The position numbers and the translations under genes were made by a program. Under the pieces are notes generated by a model. That model ran no database searches. It saw only the letters and a list, made by a program, of their open reading frames with translations, and was not told the origin of the DNA. Shown in pieces: positions 25,320 to 35,038 of a stretch of DNA of 64,000 nucleotides. Source of the stretch: Streptococcus sp. 68 (GTDB lineage Bacteria > Bacillota > Bacilli > Lactobacillales > Streptococcaceae); contig NZ_VMMX01000011.1 of assembly GCF_013277415.1 (NCBI RefSeq), positions 1 to 64,000 on the forward strand. The letters are read 5' to 3'. Within the stretch, counting starts at the first letter, position 1. Every line of letters starts with the position of its first letter.

Positions 25320-25739
25320 ATGCGTCGAAGTATTAAAATCAGCAATAAGCGCTATGAGCTTGCAACAAATGCCTATACTCCAATTGCTTACAAGAATGAG
25401 TTTGGGCAGGATTTTTTCAAGGACCTTTTAGGGCTATTGAAAAATAAACAATTGGTAGCTCAATTGAATCAATTAGAAAAAGGTAATGATTTGGTAGCGG
25501 AAAGCGTCAACCTATCTCTTTTAGAAGATTTTGATATTACCTTTTTCTATCGTCTATTTTGGGTATTTGCTAAATCTGGCAATCCTAAAATTAAACCGTT
25601 TGATGATTTCTTTATGGAGATGGAAGAATTTCCTCTTGACGAAGTTTGTCCGCTAATGATGGAAATGTTGAATACGGTACTGCAGACAAAAAAGAAACAG
25701 ACACATCAGAAACAGCAAGCGAAGAAGCCTTCACGGTAG
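25320..25739 (+). CDS. Tail assembly chaperone, short form
   Basis: 139 residues (gpG-like). N-terminal RRSIKISNKRYELATNAYTP, helical after. The frame contains A AAA AAG at 25688-25694 in the correct phase for -1 slippage, so this is the unshifted product. Position between major tail protein and tape measure is diagnostic. Confidence 0.9.
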   Translation: MRRSIKISNKRYELATNAYTPIAYKNEFGQDFFKDLLGLLKNKQLVAQLNQLEKGNDLVAESVNLSLLEDFDITFFYRLFWVFAKSGNPKIKPFDDFFMEMEEFPLDEVCPLMMEMLNTVLQTKKKQTHQKQQAKKPSR

Positions 25740-25903
25740 AATCCTATCTATCTTGTTGCAAGGAAACTGGCTTATCTATCGATGATCTCAAGCACATTTC
25801 CATTGGGATGGCTTTAGATTATCAGACAGATTATGTCAATTTGCGTAGCGAAAATAAAACGGGTAGTCGGAAGGCTACCCAAGCTGATTTTGATGCATTT
25901 TAG
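25694..25903 (+). CDS. -1 frameshift extension of the tail chaperone (GT form)
   Basis: After slippage on A AAA AAG the ribosome reads a further 69 codons (ETDTSETASEEAFTVESYLS, then KHISIGMALDYQTDYVNLRS), for a fusion of about 194 residues. The extension has a plausible protein composition and ends QADFDAF. Most tailed phages make both forms at a fixed ratio for tail length control. Confidence 0.85.
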   Translation, partial: ETDTSETASEEAFTVESYLSCCKETGLSIDDLKHISIGMALDYQTDYVNLRSENKTGSRKATQADFDAF

Positions 25904-25912
25904 AGAAAAAGC

Positions 25913-26000
25913 GAGTGCTGAGAGAGCGATTGTGAGGACAAGTTCCTTTAGTTGGCTAGTGTTCTGGTCATAGAAAACCTCTCAGCGCTCCTTATTTTTT
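25913..26000 (+). terminator. Long hairpin between tail chaperone and tape measure
   Basis: GAGTGCTGAGAG (25913-25924) pairs with CTCTCAGCGCTC (25979-25990): 12 bp with one T-G, a 54-base loop, then CTTATTTTTT. It could be a partial terminator reducing tape-measure expression, or a structure at the gene boundary. Confidence 0.55.
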
Positions 26001-26016
26001 AAGGAAAGGAGGAAAT

Positions 26017-28842
26017 ATGGCAGGAAATATCAAAGGGATAAAAATTGAAATTGATGGCGATACCCAGCCCTTACAAAAAGCGTTAAAAGGTGTCAATCAA
26101 GAATCTGCTAACGCAACAAAAGAGCTGAAACAGATTGATAAGGCTTTAAAGTTTGATACTGGGAATGTTACTTTATTAACCCAAAAACAAGAAGTCTTAC
26201 AGAAGCAAGTTGGAACCACTCGGGAAAAACTAGAAACCTTAAGACAAGCTCAATCTCAAGTTGAAGAACAGTTCAAAAAAGGAGATATTGGCGCAGATCA
26301 GTATCGTGCTTTCCAGCGTGAAGTAGAAGTGACTCAAAATGTCTTAAAAGGATATGAGGGAAAACTAGCTAGTGTCAATCAAGCTCTTGAGGGTAATGGG
26401 AATGCAACCAAGAATAACCAAACCCAACTGAAAGAATTGCAGAATGAGCAAAAACTACTTGCCAGTGAATCTGAAAAAGTTGTCAGTTCATTTAAACTGC
26501 AGGAAAGCCAGATGGGTGCCAACGCTAGCGAAGCTGATAAGTTGGCATTGGCTGAAAAGAAGATTGGTGCACAGTCTGAAATTGTCTCTCGTCAAATTGA
26601 AAACCTTGAAAAGCAGTTAGAAATCACTAAAAAAGAATATGGTGAAAACTCAGCCGAAGCTAACAAGATGGAATCAGAGCTGAATAATGCCAAGACTGCT
26701 TTTAACAATCTCAACGATGAGATGAAGGGGACTAAGTCTGTAGCGGATAGCGCACAAGAAAGCTTGGGTGAGATAGCTAAAGCTGCAAGAGCTGAACTAC
26801 TCCAACAGTTTAGTGAGAAGTTGGGTGATATTTCAGAAAAACTTGTTGACGTTGGGAAAGAAGCTATTGAAGCTGCTGCTTCAATGCAAGCAAGTAATGC
26901 CCAATTTAGTACAGTTTTTGGGGATGTGGAAGGTCAAGCTAGAGAGGCTCTTAATAATATTGGGAAAGAAATGTCTATTGTACCAGAACGATTACAAGGA
27001 AGTTTCACCCAAATGGCCTCCTTTGCAAAAACATCTGGTTTAGATACAGCTCAAGCCTTAGATTTATCTACTAGGGCAACTAAGGCAGCGGCAGATGGTG
27101 CTGCTTTTTACGACAAATCTATTGAAAGTGTTACTGAGAGCCTTCAATCATTTCTTAAAGGAAATTTTGCCAACGATGCGGCTTTGGGGATATCTGCAAC
27201 AGAAACAACTCGTAATGCGGCAGCAAACAAACTATATGGCAAGTCATTCAAGGATTTGAGTGAAGCACAAAAGCAATTGACTTTGCTTCAAATGGTTGAA
27301 GATGGAAATGAACTTTCTGGAGCACTTGGTCAAGCTGCAAGAGAATCTGACGGCTTAGAAAACGTCATGGGAAATCTAAAACAATCTGGGACTAATGCCT
27401 TGGCTGCATTAGGTCAGCCTCTTTTGGAAATGTTGATTCCTGTTTTTCAAGCTTTAGGAGATATCATAAAAGGTGTGGCAGATTGGTTTGGTACTTTGCC
27501 TGGCCCGATTAAAGAATTTATAGTAATCATAGGAGCTGTAGTTACCGCAGTAGGAGTTTTAGCACCGATATTCTTGACCATGCAGGCCGCCGCAACAGCT
27601 CTTGGACTTTCAATAGGAGGCATGATTACCGCCGCCTTACCAATCATTGCTACAGCAGCCGCAATAGCAGCAGCAGTGGCAGCGGTCGTTGTCATTTTAA
27701 AATACTTATGGGAAACGAATGAAGGATTCCGCAACGCTGTCACAGCTGTGTGGGAGGCTATTTCATCTGTCATCAATACTGTTGTAGGTGAAATTTCAAA
27801 CTTCATCATGAGTATTTTTGGCACCGTTGTAACATGGTGGGCTGAAAACCAAGAGCTAATCCGTTCTATTACGGACGCAGTCTGGACTGGCCTTTCCGCT
27901 ATCATTAGCGCTGCTATGACTGTTCTAGGTCCACTTATAGAAGGAGGATGGAACACCATTCAGACTATCACGTCTACAGTTTGGGAAGTGATTAAAACGG
28001 TAGTTGAAACAGCTATCAACGTTGTTTTGGGTATTATCAAGGCAGTGATGCAGATCCTTACTGGTGACTGGTCGGGCGCTTGGGAAACCATCAAGAGTGT
28101 TGGAGAAACAATCTGGAATGGGATTGCAAGTGTCATTGGGACTATCTTTAATGGCATAGCGCAGGTATTGTCTAACATCTGGAACACCATCTCAACGGTT
28201 GCTTCAAATGTTTGGAACGGCATCAAGTCCACTCTTTCAGGAATATTTGATGGTATTTCAAGCTCAGTCTCAAGTGTCTTTAACGGTATAAGAGATACGA
28301 TTAGCAACATTTGGAATGGTATCAAGTCAACTGCAAGCAGTGTCTGGAATGGCATTAAAGATACAATCGGCAATGCTATTAACGGGGCTAAGGATTTAGT
28401 TGGTCGTGCAATTGAAGCTATTAAGGGATTCTTTAACTTTGAATTTAGATGGCCTCATATCCCTCTACCACACTTTAGTATTTCAGGCTCTCTCAACCCA
28501 GTTGACTGGTTGAGTAATGGGTTGCCAAGTATTGGCGTAGAGTGGTATGCCAAGGGCGGTATCTTGACCAAGCCGACTGTTTTCGGTTCAAATGGAAATA
28601 GCTTGATGGTTGGTGGAGAAGCTGGAAATGAGGCTGTCTTACCACTGAACGAAAGAACCTTGGGAGCTATCGGTCGTGGAATCGCTCAAACAATGGGAGG
28701 TCTGTCTCCTGTTATCAATGTCAGCATTAGTGGAAATAACATCAGTGAAGAGATGGATATCAATCGTATTGCTGACGTTGTCGCTCAAAAGATTGCGGAT
28801 GAACTGCAAAGGAAAACACAACTTAGAGGAGGAATTGCATGA
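26017..28842 (+). CDS. Tape measure protein
   Basis: 941 residues. Coiled-coil N-terminal third (LQKALKGVNQESANATKELK through about 270), a conserved SNAQFSTVFGDVEGQAREAL block, hydrophobic helices around 490-570 (IIGAVVTAVGVLAPIFLTMQ, ITAALPIIATAAAIAAAVAA) and repeats of the type SNIWNTI / SVWNGIKST at about 650-790. It sets tail length and is ejected during infection. Overlaps the distal tail gene by four bases. Confidence 0.96.
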   Translation: MAGNIKGIKIEIDGDTQPLQKALKGVNQESANATKELKQIDKALKFDTGNVTLLTQKQEVLQKQVGTTREKLETLRQAQSQVEEQFKKGDIGADQYRAFQREVEVTQNVLKGYEGKLASVNQALEGNGNATKNNQTQLKELQNEQKLLASESEKVVSSFKLQESQMGANASEADKLALAEKKIGAQSEIVSRQIENLEKQLEITKKEYGENSAEANKMESELNNAKTAFNNLNDEMKGTKSVADSAQESLGEIAKAARAELLQQFSEKLGDISEKLVDVGKEAIEAAASMQASNAQFSTVFGDVEGQAREALNNIGKEMSIVPERLQGSFTQMASFAKTSGLDTAQALDLSTRATKAAADGAAFYDKSIESVTESLQSFLKGNFANDAALGISATETTRNAAANKLYGKSFKDLSEAQKQLTLLQMVEDGNELSGALGQAARESDGLENVMGNLKQSGTNALAALGQPLLEMLIPVFQALGDIIKGVADWFGTLPGPIKEFIVIIGAVVTAVGVLAPIFLTMQAAATALGLSIGGMITAALPIIATAAAIAAAVAAVVVILKYLWETNEGFRNAVTAVWEAISSVINTVVGEISNFIMSIFGTVVTWWAENQELIRSITDAVWTGLSAIISAAMTVLGPLIEGGWNTIQTITSTVWEVIKTVVETAINVVLGIIKAVMQILTGDWSGAWETIKSVGETIWNGIASVIGTIFNGIAQVLSNIWNTISTVASNVWNGIKSTLSGIFDGISSSVSSVFNGIRDTISNIWNGIKSTASSVWNGIKDTIGNAINGAKDLVGRAIEAIKGFFNFEFRWPHIPLPHFSISGSLNPVDWLSNGLPSIGVEWYAKGGILTKPTVFGSNGNSLMVGGEAGNEAVLPLNERTLGAIGRGIAQTMGGLSPVINVSISGNNISEEMDINRIADVVAQKIADELQRKTQLRGGIA

Positions 28843-29561
28843 TCAAACATAATGAATTAGTGATTGATGGTGTAGCCACCTCCTCTTTTCCTTTTGACGT
28901 CATTGTAGAAGAAGCGCCATCCATCGTGATTGCCAATAGTAAGACAAAACTATGGGAGCATGACGGGATTAGCGGAGCCATCCTACAAACCAATCATCAT
29001 AGAGGGATGGTTGAGAAATCCTACACACTTCACTTAGTCAAACCAAAAGAAGAGGACTTGAACCGTTTCTTGGCTCTCTTTGCCAGAGAGAACTTTTGGC
29101 TTGAAAGCGAACGTGTCAAGACTACTAAGATGTGGTGTTACAAGGTAAAGATTTCTGAGACTACTAGAAATCGTGCAGGATATTATGCGCTCAAAGTCAC
29201 ATTTGAGTGTCATCCTACAAAATTTTTCAAAGTCACAGACAATCAGACCTTTTCAAGAAGCGGAACTTTAAGAACCAAGGGCTCTGCTTTAGCTTTCCCG
29301 ACAATTACCTTAACTGGTCAAAGTACGACAGAGGTTAGTTTCACAGTGGACAGGCAGGTCATTCGCTTAGAAAGACTGTCTGGAAGAGCTATCATGGTAA
29401 ATAACCCTAACAATCCTAGTTTCTTGGACGGAACAGGTTCCAGAATTAAGTGGACAGGGGATTTTATCACGATTGACCCTATCAAGAAACAAGATGTTGG
29501 GATTGTCTTGGGTGCTGGTATTAGTTCCATGACGATTGAGACAGTTTGGGGGTGGGCGTAA
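28839..29561 (+). CDS. Distal tail protein (Dit-like)
   Basis: 240 residues. SPP1 gp19.1/Dit-like opening (LVIDGVATSSFPFDVIVEEA) and AILQTNHHRGMVEKSYTLHL, with YYALKVTFECHPTKFF toward the middle. It forms the baseplate hub ring at the tail tip. Coupled to tape measure and the tail endopeptidase by overlap. Confidence 0.9.
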   Translation: MIKHNELVIDGVATSSFPFDVIVEEAPSIVIANSKTKLWEHDGISGAILQTNHHRGMVEKSYTLHLVKPKEEDLNRFLALFARENFWLESERVKTTKMWCYKVKISETTRNRAGYYALKVTFECHPTKFFKVTDNQTFSRSGTLRTKGSALAFPTITLTGQSTTEVSFTVDRQVIRLERLSGRAIMVNNPNNPSFLDGTGSRIKWTGDFITIDPIKKQDVGIVLGAGISSMTIETVWGWA

Positions 29562-31399
29562 TGTTATATTTGCTTGAAAGTGATACTCGTAATGTTAAAT
29601 GGAACGGTATTCCACTGCATGAAGCGACTTCAGCAGTCATAAAAGAGCAAATGAACGGGGATTTCATCCTTACTGTTCGCTACCCTATCACGGACTCTGA
29701 GATTTATCAGCTTTTCCGTGAGGATATGTTGATAAAGGCGCCAGCGCCTGTGATTGGACCTCAGCTGTTCCGTATCAAGAAGCCAGTAGAGAATGATGAT
29801 CATTTAGAAATCACTGCTTATCATATCACTGATGATGTCATGCAGCGGTCTATCAATCCTCTGTCTGTCAACAAGCAGAGTTGTTGGCAGGCTCTTTCTC
29901 AATTGGTACAAGTTGCTAAGTCTCCTATCAATGATTTTTCATTTACCAGTGATATCACGGACAGGCGCACCATAAACACGAAAGAAGTAGAAACACTCTA
30001 CAGCGTGTTAATGGATGGCGCTCACTCAATTGTGGGAACATGGGAAGGAGAGATGGTTCGGGATAATTTCGCTATCTCAATCAAGCGAAATAGAGGAGAG
30101 GACAGAGGTGTTATCATCTCTACTCACAAAAACTTAAAATCCTATCAACGAACCAAAAACTCACAAAATGTTATTACTCGGATCCATGCCAAGTCTACTT
30201 TTAAGGCAGAAGGAGCCGAAGAAGACACAACGATTGCCGTAACGGTTGATAGTCCCTTAATTGGTGCCTACCCTTACATCAACGAAAGAAGTTATACCAA
30301 TAATAACATTCAGACCGTTGATGAGTTGACAAAGTGGGCTAGCGCTAAATTTACTAACGAACACATAGATAAGGCTACAGATGCCATCAAGATTGAAGCC
30401 TATGAACTTGATGGGCAAACTGTTCACATGGGCGATACAGTAAACCTGAAAAGTTATAAGCACAATGTAGACGTTTATAAGAAAGCAATTGCCTATGAGT
30501 ATGACTGTTTAGCAAACAACGGCCAAGGAGCCTATCTGACCATTACCTTTGACGATAAAGTGAAATCAGGAGGAAATGGTGGCGGAGTATCAGCAGTAGC
30601 AAATGCAATCTTGGACAAACAAGAGACACAATTTGACATTATGCTTGAGCGTGCGATCGCAAACGCTGACCGTGCTTTTGATGCTGAATTTGCCAAGCGT
30701 GAGAAAGCTATCACGGATGCCATCGAGCAGTACAAGGCTAAGGCGGAAGAATTTGGCGCTAAAATCCACGAGGAAATGGAGAAAGAGCGTCCTGAGTTCG
30801 TGAAGCGGATTCGTGAGGAATTGATGAGTGGCGCTGACTCAATCGCTGAACTCAGCAAGAAATTGGAGCAGGTCAGTGAAACTGCAAGGGTCAATGCTAG
30901 CCTGATTGGCGGTGACGGGAATACCCAGTACAACAAGAATCGCCTCAAAGGTGGCACGGCTAAGAAAATTAGCTATGGAACGGATTTCGTAGAGGTCGGA
31001 CACAATGGAGAGGGTTTTGAACTAGGGAAGCAGTACGTCATCAGCTGGTCAGCAACCTGCACGCCGTACGGTAAGACAGATGTGACTGTGGTAGTGAATA
31101 AGACACCGTTTTACGGTGGACACGTTCATTTAGCGCCTGCTAATACAGTCATGCCAGCAATTGATAAAGACCTAACCCAGAAAGAGGAGCAGGTCTTGGC
31201 GGTCTACTACGGTTCCTATCGTTTGACATTATCAGGGGACTGGTATCAAGATTTAGAGCAGTCTGTGACGATTGACAATCAGACAAGACGGATTGAACTT
31301 GCGCCAGTCTATAAGATGGTTGCTGATGGGCAAAATGCTAGATATGAGGGAAGTTGGAGCGAGAGTCCAACTTTTATTTTTGATGGAGGTAGAACATGA
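29561..31399 (+). CDS. Tail-associated endopeptidase (Tal-like)
   Basis: 612 residues. Opening MLYLLESDTRNVKWNGIPLH and LFRIKKPVENDDHLEITAYH are typical of the prophage tail endopeptidase family, about residues 1-340. A coiled coil follows (about 375-435). The C-terminal ~150 residues form a beta-rich module. ATG 29561 overlaps the previous stop (TAATG). It closes the tail tip and may aid cell-wall penetration. Confidence 0.9.
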   Translation: MLYLLESDTRNVKWNGIPLHEATSAVIKEQMNGDFILTVRYPITDSEIYQLFREDMLIKAPAPVIGPQLFRIKKPVENDDHLEITAYHITDDVMQRSINPLSVNKQSCWQALSQLVQVAKSPINDFSFTSDITDRRTINTKEVETLYSVLMDGAHSIVGTWEGEMVRDNFAISIKRNRGEDRGVIISTHKNLKSYQRTKNSQNVITRIHAKSTFKAEGAEEDTTIAVTVDSPLIGAYPYINERSYTNNNIQTVDELTKWASAKFTNEHIDKATDAIKIEAYELDGQTVHMGDTVNLKSYKHNVDVYKKAIAYEYDCLANNGQGAYLTITFDDKVKSGGNGGGVSAVANAILDKQETQFDIMLERAIANADRAFDAEFAKREKAITDAIEQYKAKAEEFGAKIHEEMEKERPEFVKRIREELMSGADSIAELSKKLEQVSETARVNASLIGGDGNTQYNKNRLKGGTAKKISYGTDFVEVGHNGEGFELGKQYVISWSATCTPYGKTDVTVVVNKTPFYGGHVHLAPANTVMPAIDKDLTQKEEQVLAVYYGSYRLTLSGDWYQDLEQSVTIDNQTRRIELAPVYKMVADGQNARYEGSWSESPTFIFDGGRT

Positions 31400-32205
31400 C
31401 GGAAACAATTCCAGTAAGGGTACAACACAAGCGTATGTCTGCGAGTGATTGGGCAAGTAGCACTCTGGTCTTGCTTGACGGAGAGCTAGGGGTAGAAAGT
31501 GACACAGGCAAAGTCAAGGTCGGAAATGGCCGTGATCGATTTTCAGCTCTTCAATATCTGACGGGACCAAAAGGTGACCGTGGAGAACGTGGGGAAACAG
31601 GACCACGAGGCGCAGACGGTGTTATGCGATTCGAGAACCTGACGAGTCAACAGAGAGAGGGCTTGCGAGGCGAGAATGGCCACAGCTTAAATGCCAATGT
31701 ACGTATTGAGGGAAGCTATCGAAATGGTGCAACCAGTCAGTTAAATCTGATCGCGGACGTCTACTATGACGGAACACGGTTAACTAGTGGCTATACTGTT
31801 GATTATTACTACAGAGGTTTTGGGAACAACAACTGGCAAAGTTTGCTGAGCCAAACGCCTGATGCAAATGGTAAATTTGGTCAGTGGAACGCTACTCAGC
31901 GTTCAGGAGGCTGGTTTGAGGTCTACATCGTTGTAACGCACAACGGCATTAAAGCAGCTGCTAGCACACGGCTTGACAATGTTAGTGACGGTGCAAGGGG
32001 GGCGAATGGTGCAACGGGTCCAGCAGGACCAGAAGGCCCCAGAGGTGCGGATGGAGCTAGAGGACGTGACGGAGCGCCCGGCCAAAACATCATCAACCAG
32101 AATGGTGGGCAACCAATGAAATATTGGTCTGGTACAAGGTCTCAATATGACGCGATTCCTAACAAGGATAGCAATACTATATATGACATCTATAGTAGTT
32201 CGTAG
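31396..32205 (+). CDS. Tail fibre with collagen-like repeats, copy 1
   Basis: 269 residues. An N-terminal attachment part (RVQHKRMSASDWASSTLVLL) and GPKGDRGERGETGPRGADG collagen repeats are followed by a beta domain (about 90-195). A second collagen stretch (GATGPAGPEGPRGADG) and a short C-terminal knob follow. It shares its beta domain and knob with 36142-37011. Likely a receptor-binding or baseplate fibre. Confidence 0.85.
   Translation: MTETIPVRVQHKRMSASDWASSTLVLLDGELGVESDTGKVKVGNGRDRFSALQYLTGPKGDRGERGETGPRGADGVMRFENLTSQQREGLRGENGHSLNANVRIEGSYRNGATSQLNLIADVYYDGTRLTSGYTVDYYYRGFGNNNWQSLLSQTPDANGKFGQWNATQRSGGWFEVYIVVTHNGIKAAASTRLDNVSDGARGANGATGPAGPEGPRGADGARGRDGAPGQNIINQNGGQPMKYWSGTRSQYDAIPNKDSNTIYDIYSSS
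31852..31901 (+). repeat. 50-bp exact repeat in fibre gene 1
   Basis: Identical over 50 bases to 36640-36689 in the same orientation, 4.8 kb away. It encodes the [19 protein letters not shown] segment common to both fibres. Confidence 0.9.
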
Positions 32206-32213
32206 GAGGTAGT

Positions 32214-32615
32214 ATGGCTAGAGAAGGAATTTACGTGGGTGGCAAGGAAGTTGTTGAAAGATATATAGGAGATAAGCTAATCTGGAAAAAATACAGATTT
32301 CGAATTGTAAATGCTTTGTCATTGACTATATCAAATATTAACTATCAGTCAGCTGCTTTAGATTGCCGTACTCGATTCTTGTACCGATATGAAGGATTAA
32401 AATCAGGGTACTACTATTTGAGAATAGAAGAAAAGTTTGTTAAGGTATATGCTTATAATTTATCAACACCTAGTCCATCTTTTATGTTTTTACTAGGTCA
32501 AAACGAAGATGCAGGAGTAGATGAATCAAGCAAGCGTCAAGCTTTATCTGATTTGACACGAAACTGGTTTAGAGATGATTATAAAGATATTGTTTTATAT
32601 GACAGAATGAGGTAA
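32214..32615 (+). CDS. Unknown phage tail-region protein
   Basis: 133 residues (MAREGIYVGGKEVVERYIGD, then KYRFRIVNALSLTISNINYQ). The opening is typical of small baseplate/fibre-linked proteins in streptococcal phages. The rest is aromatic-rich and not recognised. AGGAGGTAGT precedes the start. Confidence 0.65.
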   Translation: MAREGIYVGGKEVVERYIGDKLIWKKYRFRIVNALSLTISNINYQSAALDCRTRFLYRYEGLKSGYYYLRIEEKFVKVYAYNLSTPSPSFMFLLGQNEDAGVDESSKRQALSDLTRNWFRDDYKDIVLYDRMR

Positions 32616-32618
32616 CAC

Positions 32619-34097
32619 ATGGACATAACCATTCAAAACGTTCGTTCGCCTGCTCTTGAGCATAACGGACGGTATTACAAGGTATTTCAGCCACAGACAC
32701 GAGATGAGCTGCTGAACCTGCACCACATGGGTTGTGTGGGTGACACGGTGCTGACGGATATTCAGCTGGAGCAGGGGGATTTTCCTACAAGCTTTGTAGA
32801 ACCAACTGTAACGCAACGTACCCTGTCAGGTCTCTTCAAGGATATGCGCTCAATAGAACTGGAATTGAGAGACCCGAACAGTACTCTCTGGGGCAAAATC
32901 CAGCAGAACAATCAAGGGGCGCTGACCCAGTTCTTCGATACGAATATCAAAAGTGCCATCGCTCAGACGGCCAGAGAAATCAGGCAGGAAGTGCGAGACG
33001 CTGCTAACAGTGCGAGGGTACAAGTGACGCCTGAAGGTGTGACCATCGGTTCAACTACCTTAACTGGTGAGCAGTTAGCCTCTACTATTTCCGCAAGTCC
33101 GAGAGGGGTTGATATCATCGCTCCACGAGTTAGAGTACAGTCCGATATGTTGGTAGATGGTGCTGTAACAGCTAGGAAGATGGCCGCTGGTTCTGTCACT
33201 GCTGACCATATCCAAGCAGGCGCCATTACAGGCGATAAAATCAGCGTAGATGATGCCCTGATTCGGAACCTGACCGCTAGAGATGCCTTGATTGACAAGT
33301 TGACATCTAAGGAAATCTTCACAACCAAGATTGAATCTGTCGTATCTAGCTCAACCTTCCTACAAGCCTATCAGGGTGAAATTGGAGGTTTCACCATTGG
33401 TCGTTTTGACCAAGGAAGAGGTCGCTGGATTTCTGGTATCAACCAATTCTCAGTTGGTATGGGAAACGGCGAAGGCGGAAGTTATAATGGGGAGAATACT
33501 GCTTTTTGGGCTAATTGGGGCTATAGTTGGGATAGACCTGGGCCTAATGCTTGGTATGTAACAACATCAGGGAATATGTATTGCAGAAACGGAGCAGACT
33601 TTCACGGTAAAACGGATTTTTCCCAAACATCAAATGCTAACTTTTATGGCGGAGTGCATTTTGAAAAATCTCCTTTTTTCAAAAACGGAATTGAAATGGG
33701 GAATAAGGACATTTATGGAGAAGGTGGCAATCCAGCTGGAGGTAGGAATAGAACCGTTTGGTGGAACCAACTTACTACTGGGCTTTTTCGTGAAAAAGCT
33801 GGTATCACTTCGAGTTCAGATAGGCGCTTGAAAGAAAATATTAAAGAGAGTCCAGTTAATGCCTTGGATAAAATCCAAGCATTGAACATGGTCTCTTTTG
33901 ATTTTATCGAGAGCCAGAAACATGAAGAGGTTGGTTTGATTGCGCAGGAAGTACAAGAGGTAGTCCCTCATGCAGTTGAAACAGATGAGGTAACATCTTA
34001 TCTGTCTATCAACTATTCGAAATTCATACCCTACTTGCTGAAGGCTGTCCAAGAACTAGACCAGAAAATCAAAGAAATGGAGAACACACATGGATAA
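32619..34097 (+). CDS. Tail fibre with C-terminal S74 autochaperone
   Basis: 492 residues. Coiled-coil and beta-helical N-terminal and central regions (RGVDIIAPRVRVQSDMLVDG, AITGDKISVDDALIRNL) lead to a C-terminal peptidase S74 domain (from about 400: GITSSSDRRLKENIKESPVN, EVGLIAQEVQEVVPHAVETD). The Ser of SSDRRLKEN is the expected self-cleavage nucleophile. The domain trimerises the fibre, then releases itself. Confidence 0.9.
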   Translation: MDITIQNVRSPALEHNGRYYKVFQPQTRDELLNLHHMGCVGDTVLTDIQLEQGDFPTSFVEPTVTQRTLSGLFKDMRSIELELRDPNSTLWGKIQQNNQGALTQFFDTNIKSAIAQTAREIRQEVRDAANSARVQVTPEGVTIGSTTLTGEQLASTISASPRGVDIIAPRVRVQSDMLVDGAVTARKMAAGSVTADHIQAGAITGDKISVDDALIRNLTARDALIDKLTSKEIFTTKIESVVSSSTFLQAYQGEIGGFTIGRFDQGRGRWISGINQFSVGMGNGEGGSYNGENTAFWANWGYSWDRPGPNAWYVTTSGNMYCRNGADFHGKTDFSQTSNANFYGGVHFEKSPFFKNGIEMGNKDIYGEGGNPAGGRNRTVWWNQLTTGLFREKAGITSSSDRRLKENIKESPVNALDKIQALNMVSFDFIESQKHEEVGLIAQEVQEVVPHAVETDEVTSYLSINYSKFIPYLLKAVQELDQKIKEMENTHG

Positions 34098-34296
34098 TAA
34101 CACAATCGACAAGCTAGTCGCTGAGTTACTCGTTAACCGTTTGGCAGAAGGCGAATTGGGTAGTGCTCATTTAGAGGCACGTTATACGCTGACTTTAGCT
34201 GAATTACAGGGCTTTAAAGCCGTGCTGGAATATGAACCAGCACTAAAAGAACTATTTGACGAAACGCAAGCAAAAATGAAAGGAACTAACAAATGA
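34090..34296 (+). CDS. Small phage protein of unknown function
   Basis: 68 residues, helical (LVAELLVNRLAEGELGSAHL). It overlaps the S74 fibre gene and the next gene. Probably a small baseplate or assembly factor by position only. Confidence 0.6.
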   Translation: MDNNTIDKLVAELLVNRLAEGELGSAHLEARYTLTLAELQGFKAVLEYEPALKELFDETQAKMKGTNK

Positions 34297-34883
34297 CTTA
34301 CAAATTAACAGGAAGCCCGATTTTAAAGGGGGAGAAGAATGTCACAATCGTAACGATTGAGAAAGAAGAACCTGGGCGCTACAGCTATGAGCGTGTGGAA
34401 TTGCCAGGCAATCGCACGCATGATAATGAAGATGTTTTGGTTCAAGCTGTTTTAGATTTTATTAGAACGGAACTTGACCCAACAAGTGCCATTGTCAAGA
34501 ACCAAGAACAATTGGCTAAGACAACGGAAGCGCTGGAGAGAGCCAACCAGCTCATGGATGGCATGCAGAAGGTCAATCTCCAGAATGCTCAGGATATTGA
34601 GGATATCTTAGCACGATTGGAAAAGCTGGAAGTTCAAGGAGAGCCTGACCGGGTGGAGAAAGAGGAGGCAGACGAGGAAGCCCCTCAGGTTACGGACACA
34701 GAAAACCAAGCTGATGAACCAGCACCAGCGCAACCAACTACTGAACAACCAGTAGCAGAAGCGCCTACACAACCAACCCCAGCGGTAGAAGATAAGAAAG
34801 AAAGCGAGAAAGAAGATGACATTTCTGAAACGACAAACCAAGAGAGCCCTAGTGAAGACAATGGAGGTAGCAGCAATGAGTAA
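34293..34883 (+). CDS. DUF1366-like phage protein
   Basis: 196 residues. The N-terminal ~110 residues (GSPILKGEKNVTIVTIEKEE, NEDVLVQAVLDFIRTELDP) match DUF1366; the C-terminal half is a Pro/Glu/Gln-rich disordered tail (APAQPTTEQPVAEAPTQPTP). Occurs in lysis-adjacent regions of streptococcal phages; function unknown. Confidence 0.78.
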   Translation: MTYKLTGSPILKGEKNVTIVTIEKEEPGRYSYERVELPGNRTHDNEDVLVQAVLDFIRTELDPTSAIVKNQEQLAKTTEALERANQLMDGMQKVNLQNAQDIEDILARLEKLEVQGEPDRVEKEEADEEAPQVTDTENQADEPAPAQPTTEQPVAEAPTQPTPAVEDKKESEKEDDISETTNQESPSEDNGGSSNE

Positions 34884-35028
34884 GATTACACTAGATCAAG
34901 CAAAAATCGATATGTACATCAACCTACTGGAACGTGGAGCAGTTGACTTTTCGTGGGTACATAAACGCTGGAAAGACCGTGTGCGCAAGGAATTGAAGCG
35001 ACGTGGTTTGAGCCACTTGGCGAACTAG
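34876..35028 (+). CDS. Small basic phage protein (50 residues)
   Basis: Begins MSKITLDQAKIDMYINLLER and ends with a basic segment. GGAGGTAGCAGC precedes ATG 34876; the longer frame from 34816 lies over the previous gene and is not needed. Common just before the lysis cassette; function unknown. Confidence 0.7.
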   Translation: MSKITLDQAKIDMYINLLERGAVDFSWVHKRWKDRVRKELKRRGLSHLAN

Positions 35029-35038
35029 CGAGGTGTTT

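Noticed and set aside
27447-28373. Long minus-strand frames across the tape-measure gene
   Set aside because: They are antisense shadows of a repetitive gene, without ribosome binding sites or family motifs.
34608-34841. Cys/Trp-rich minus-strand frame
   Set aside because: Antisense of the Pro/Gln/Glu-rich tail of the DUF1366-like protein.
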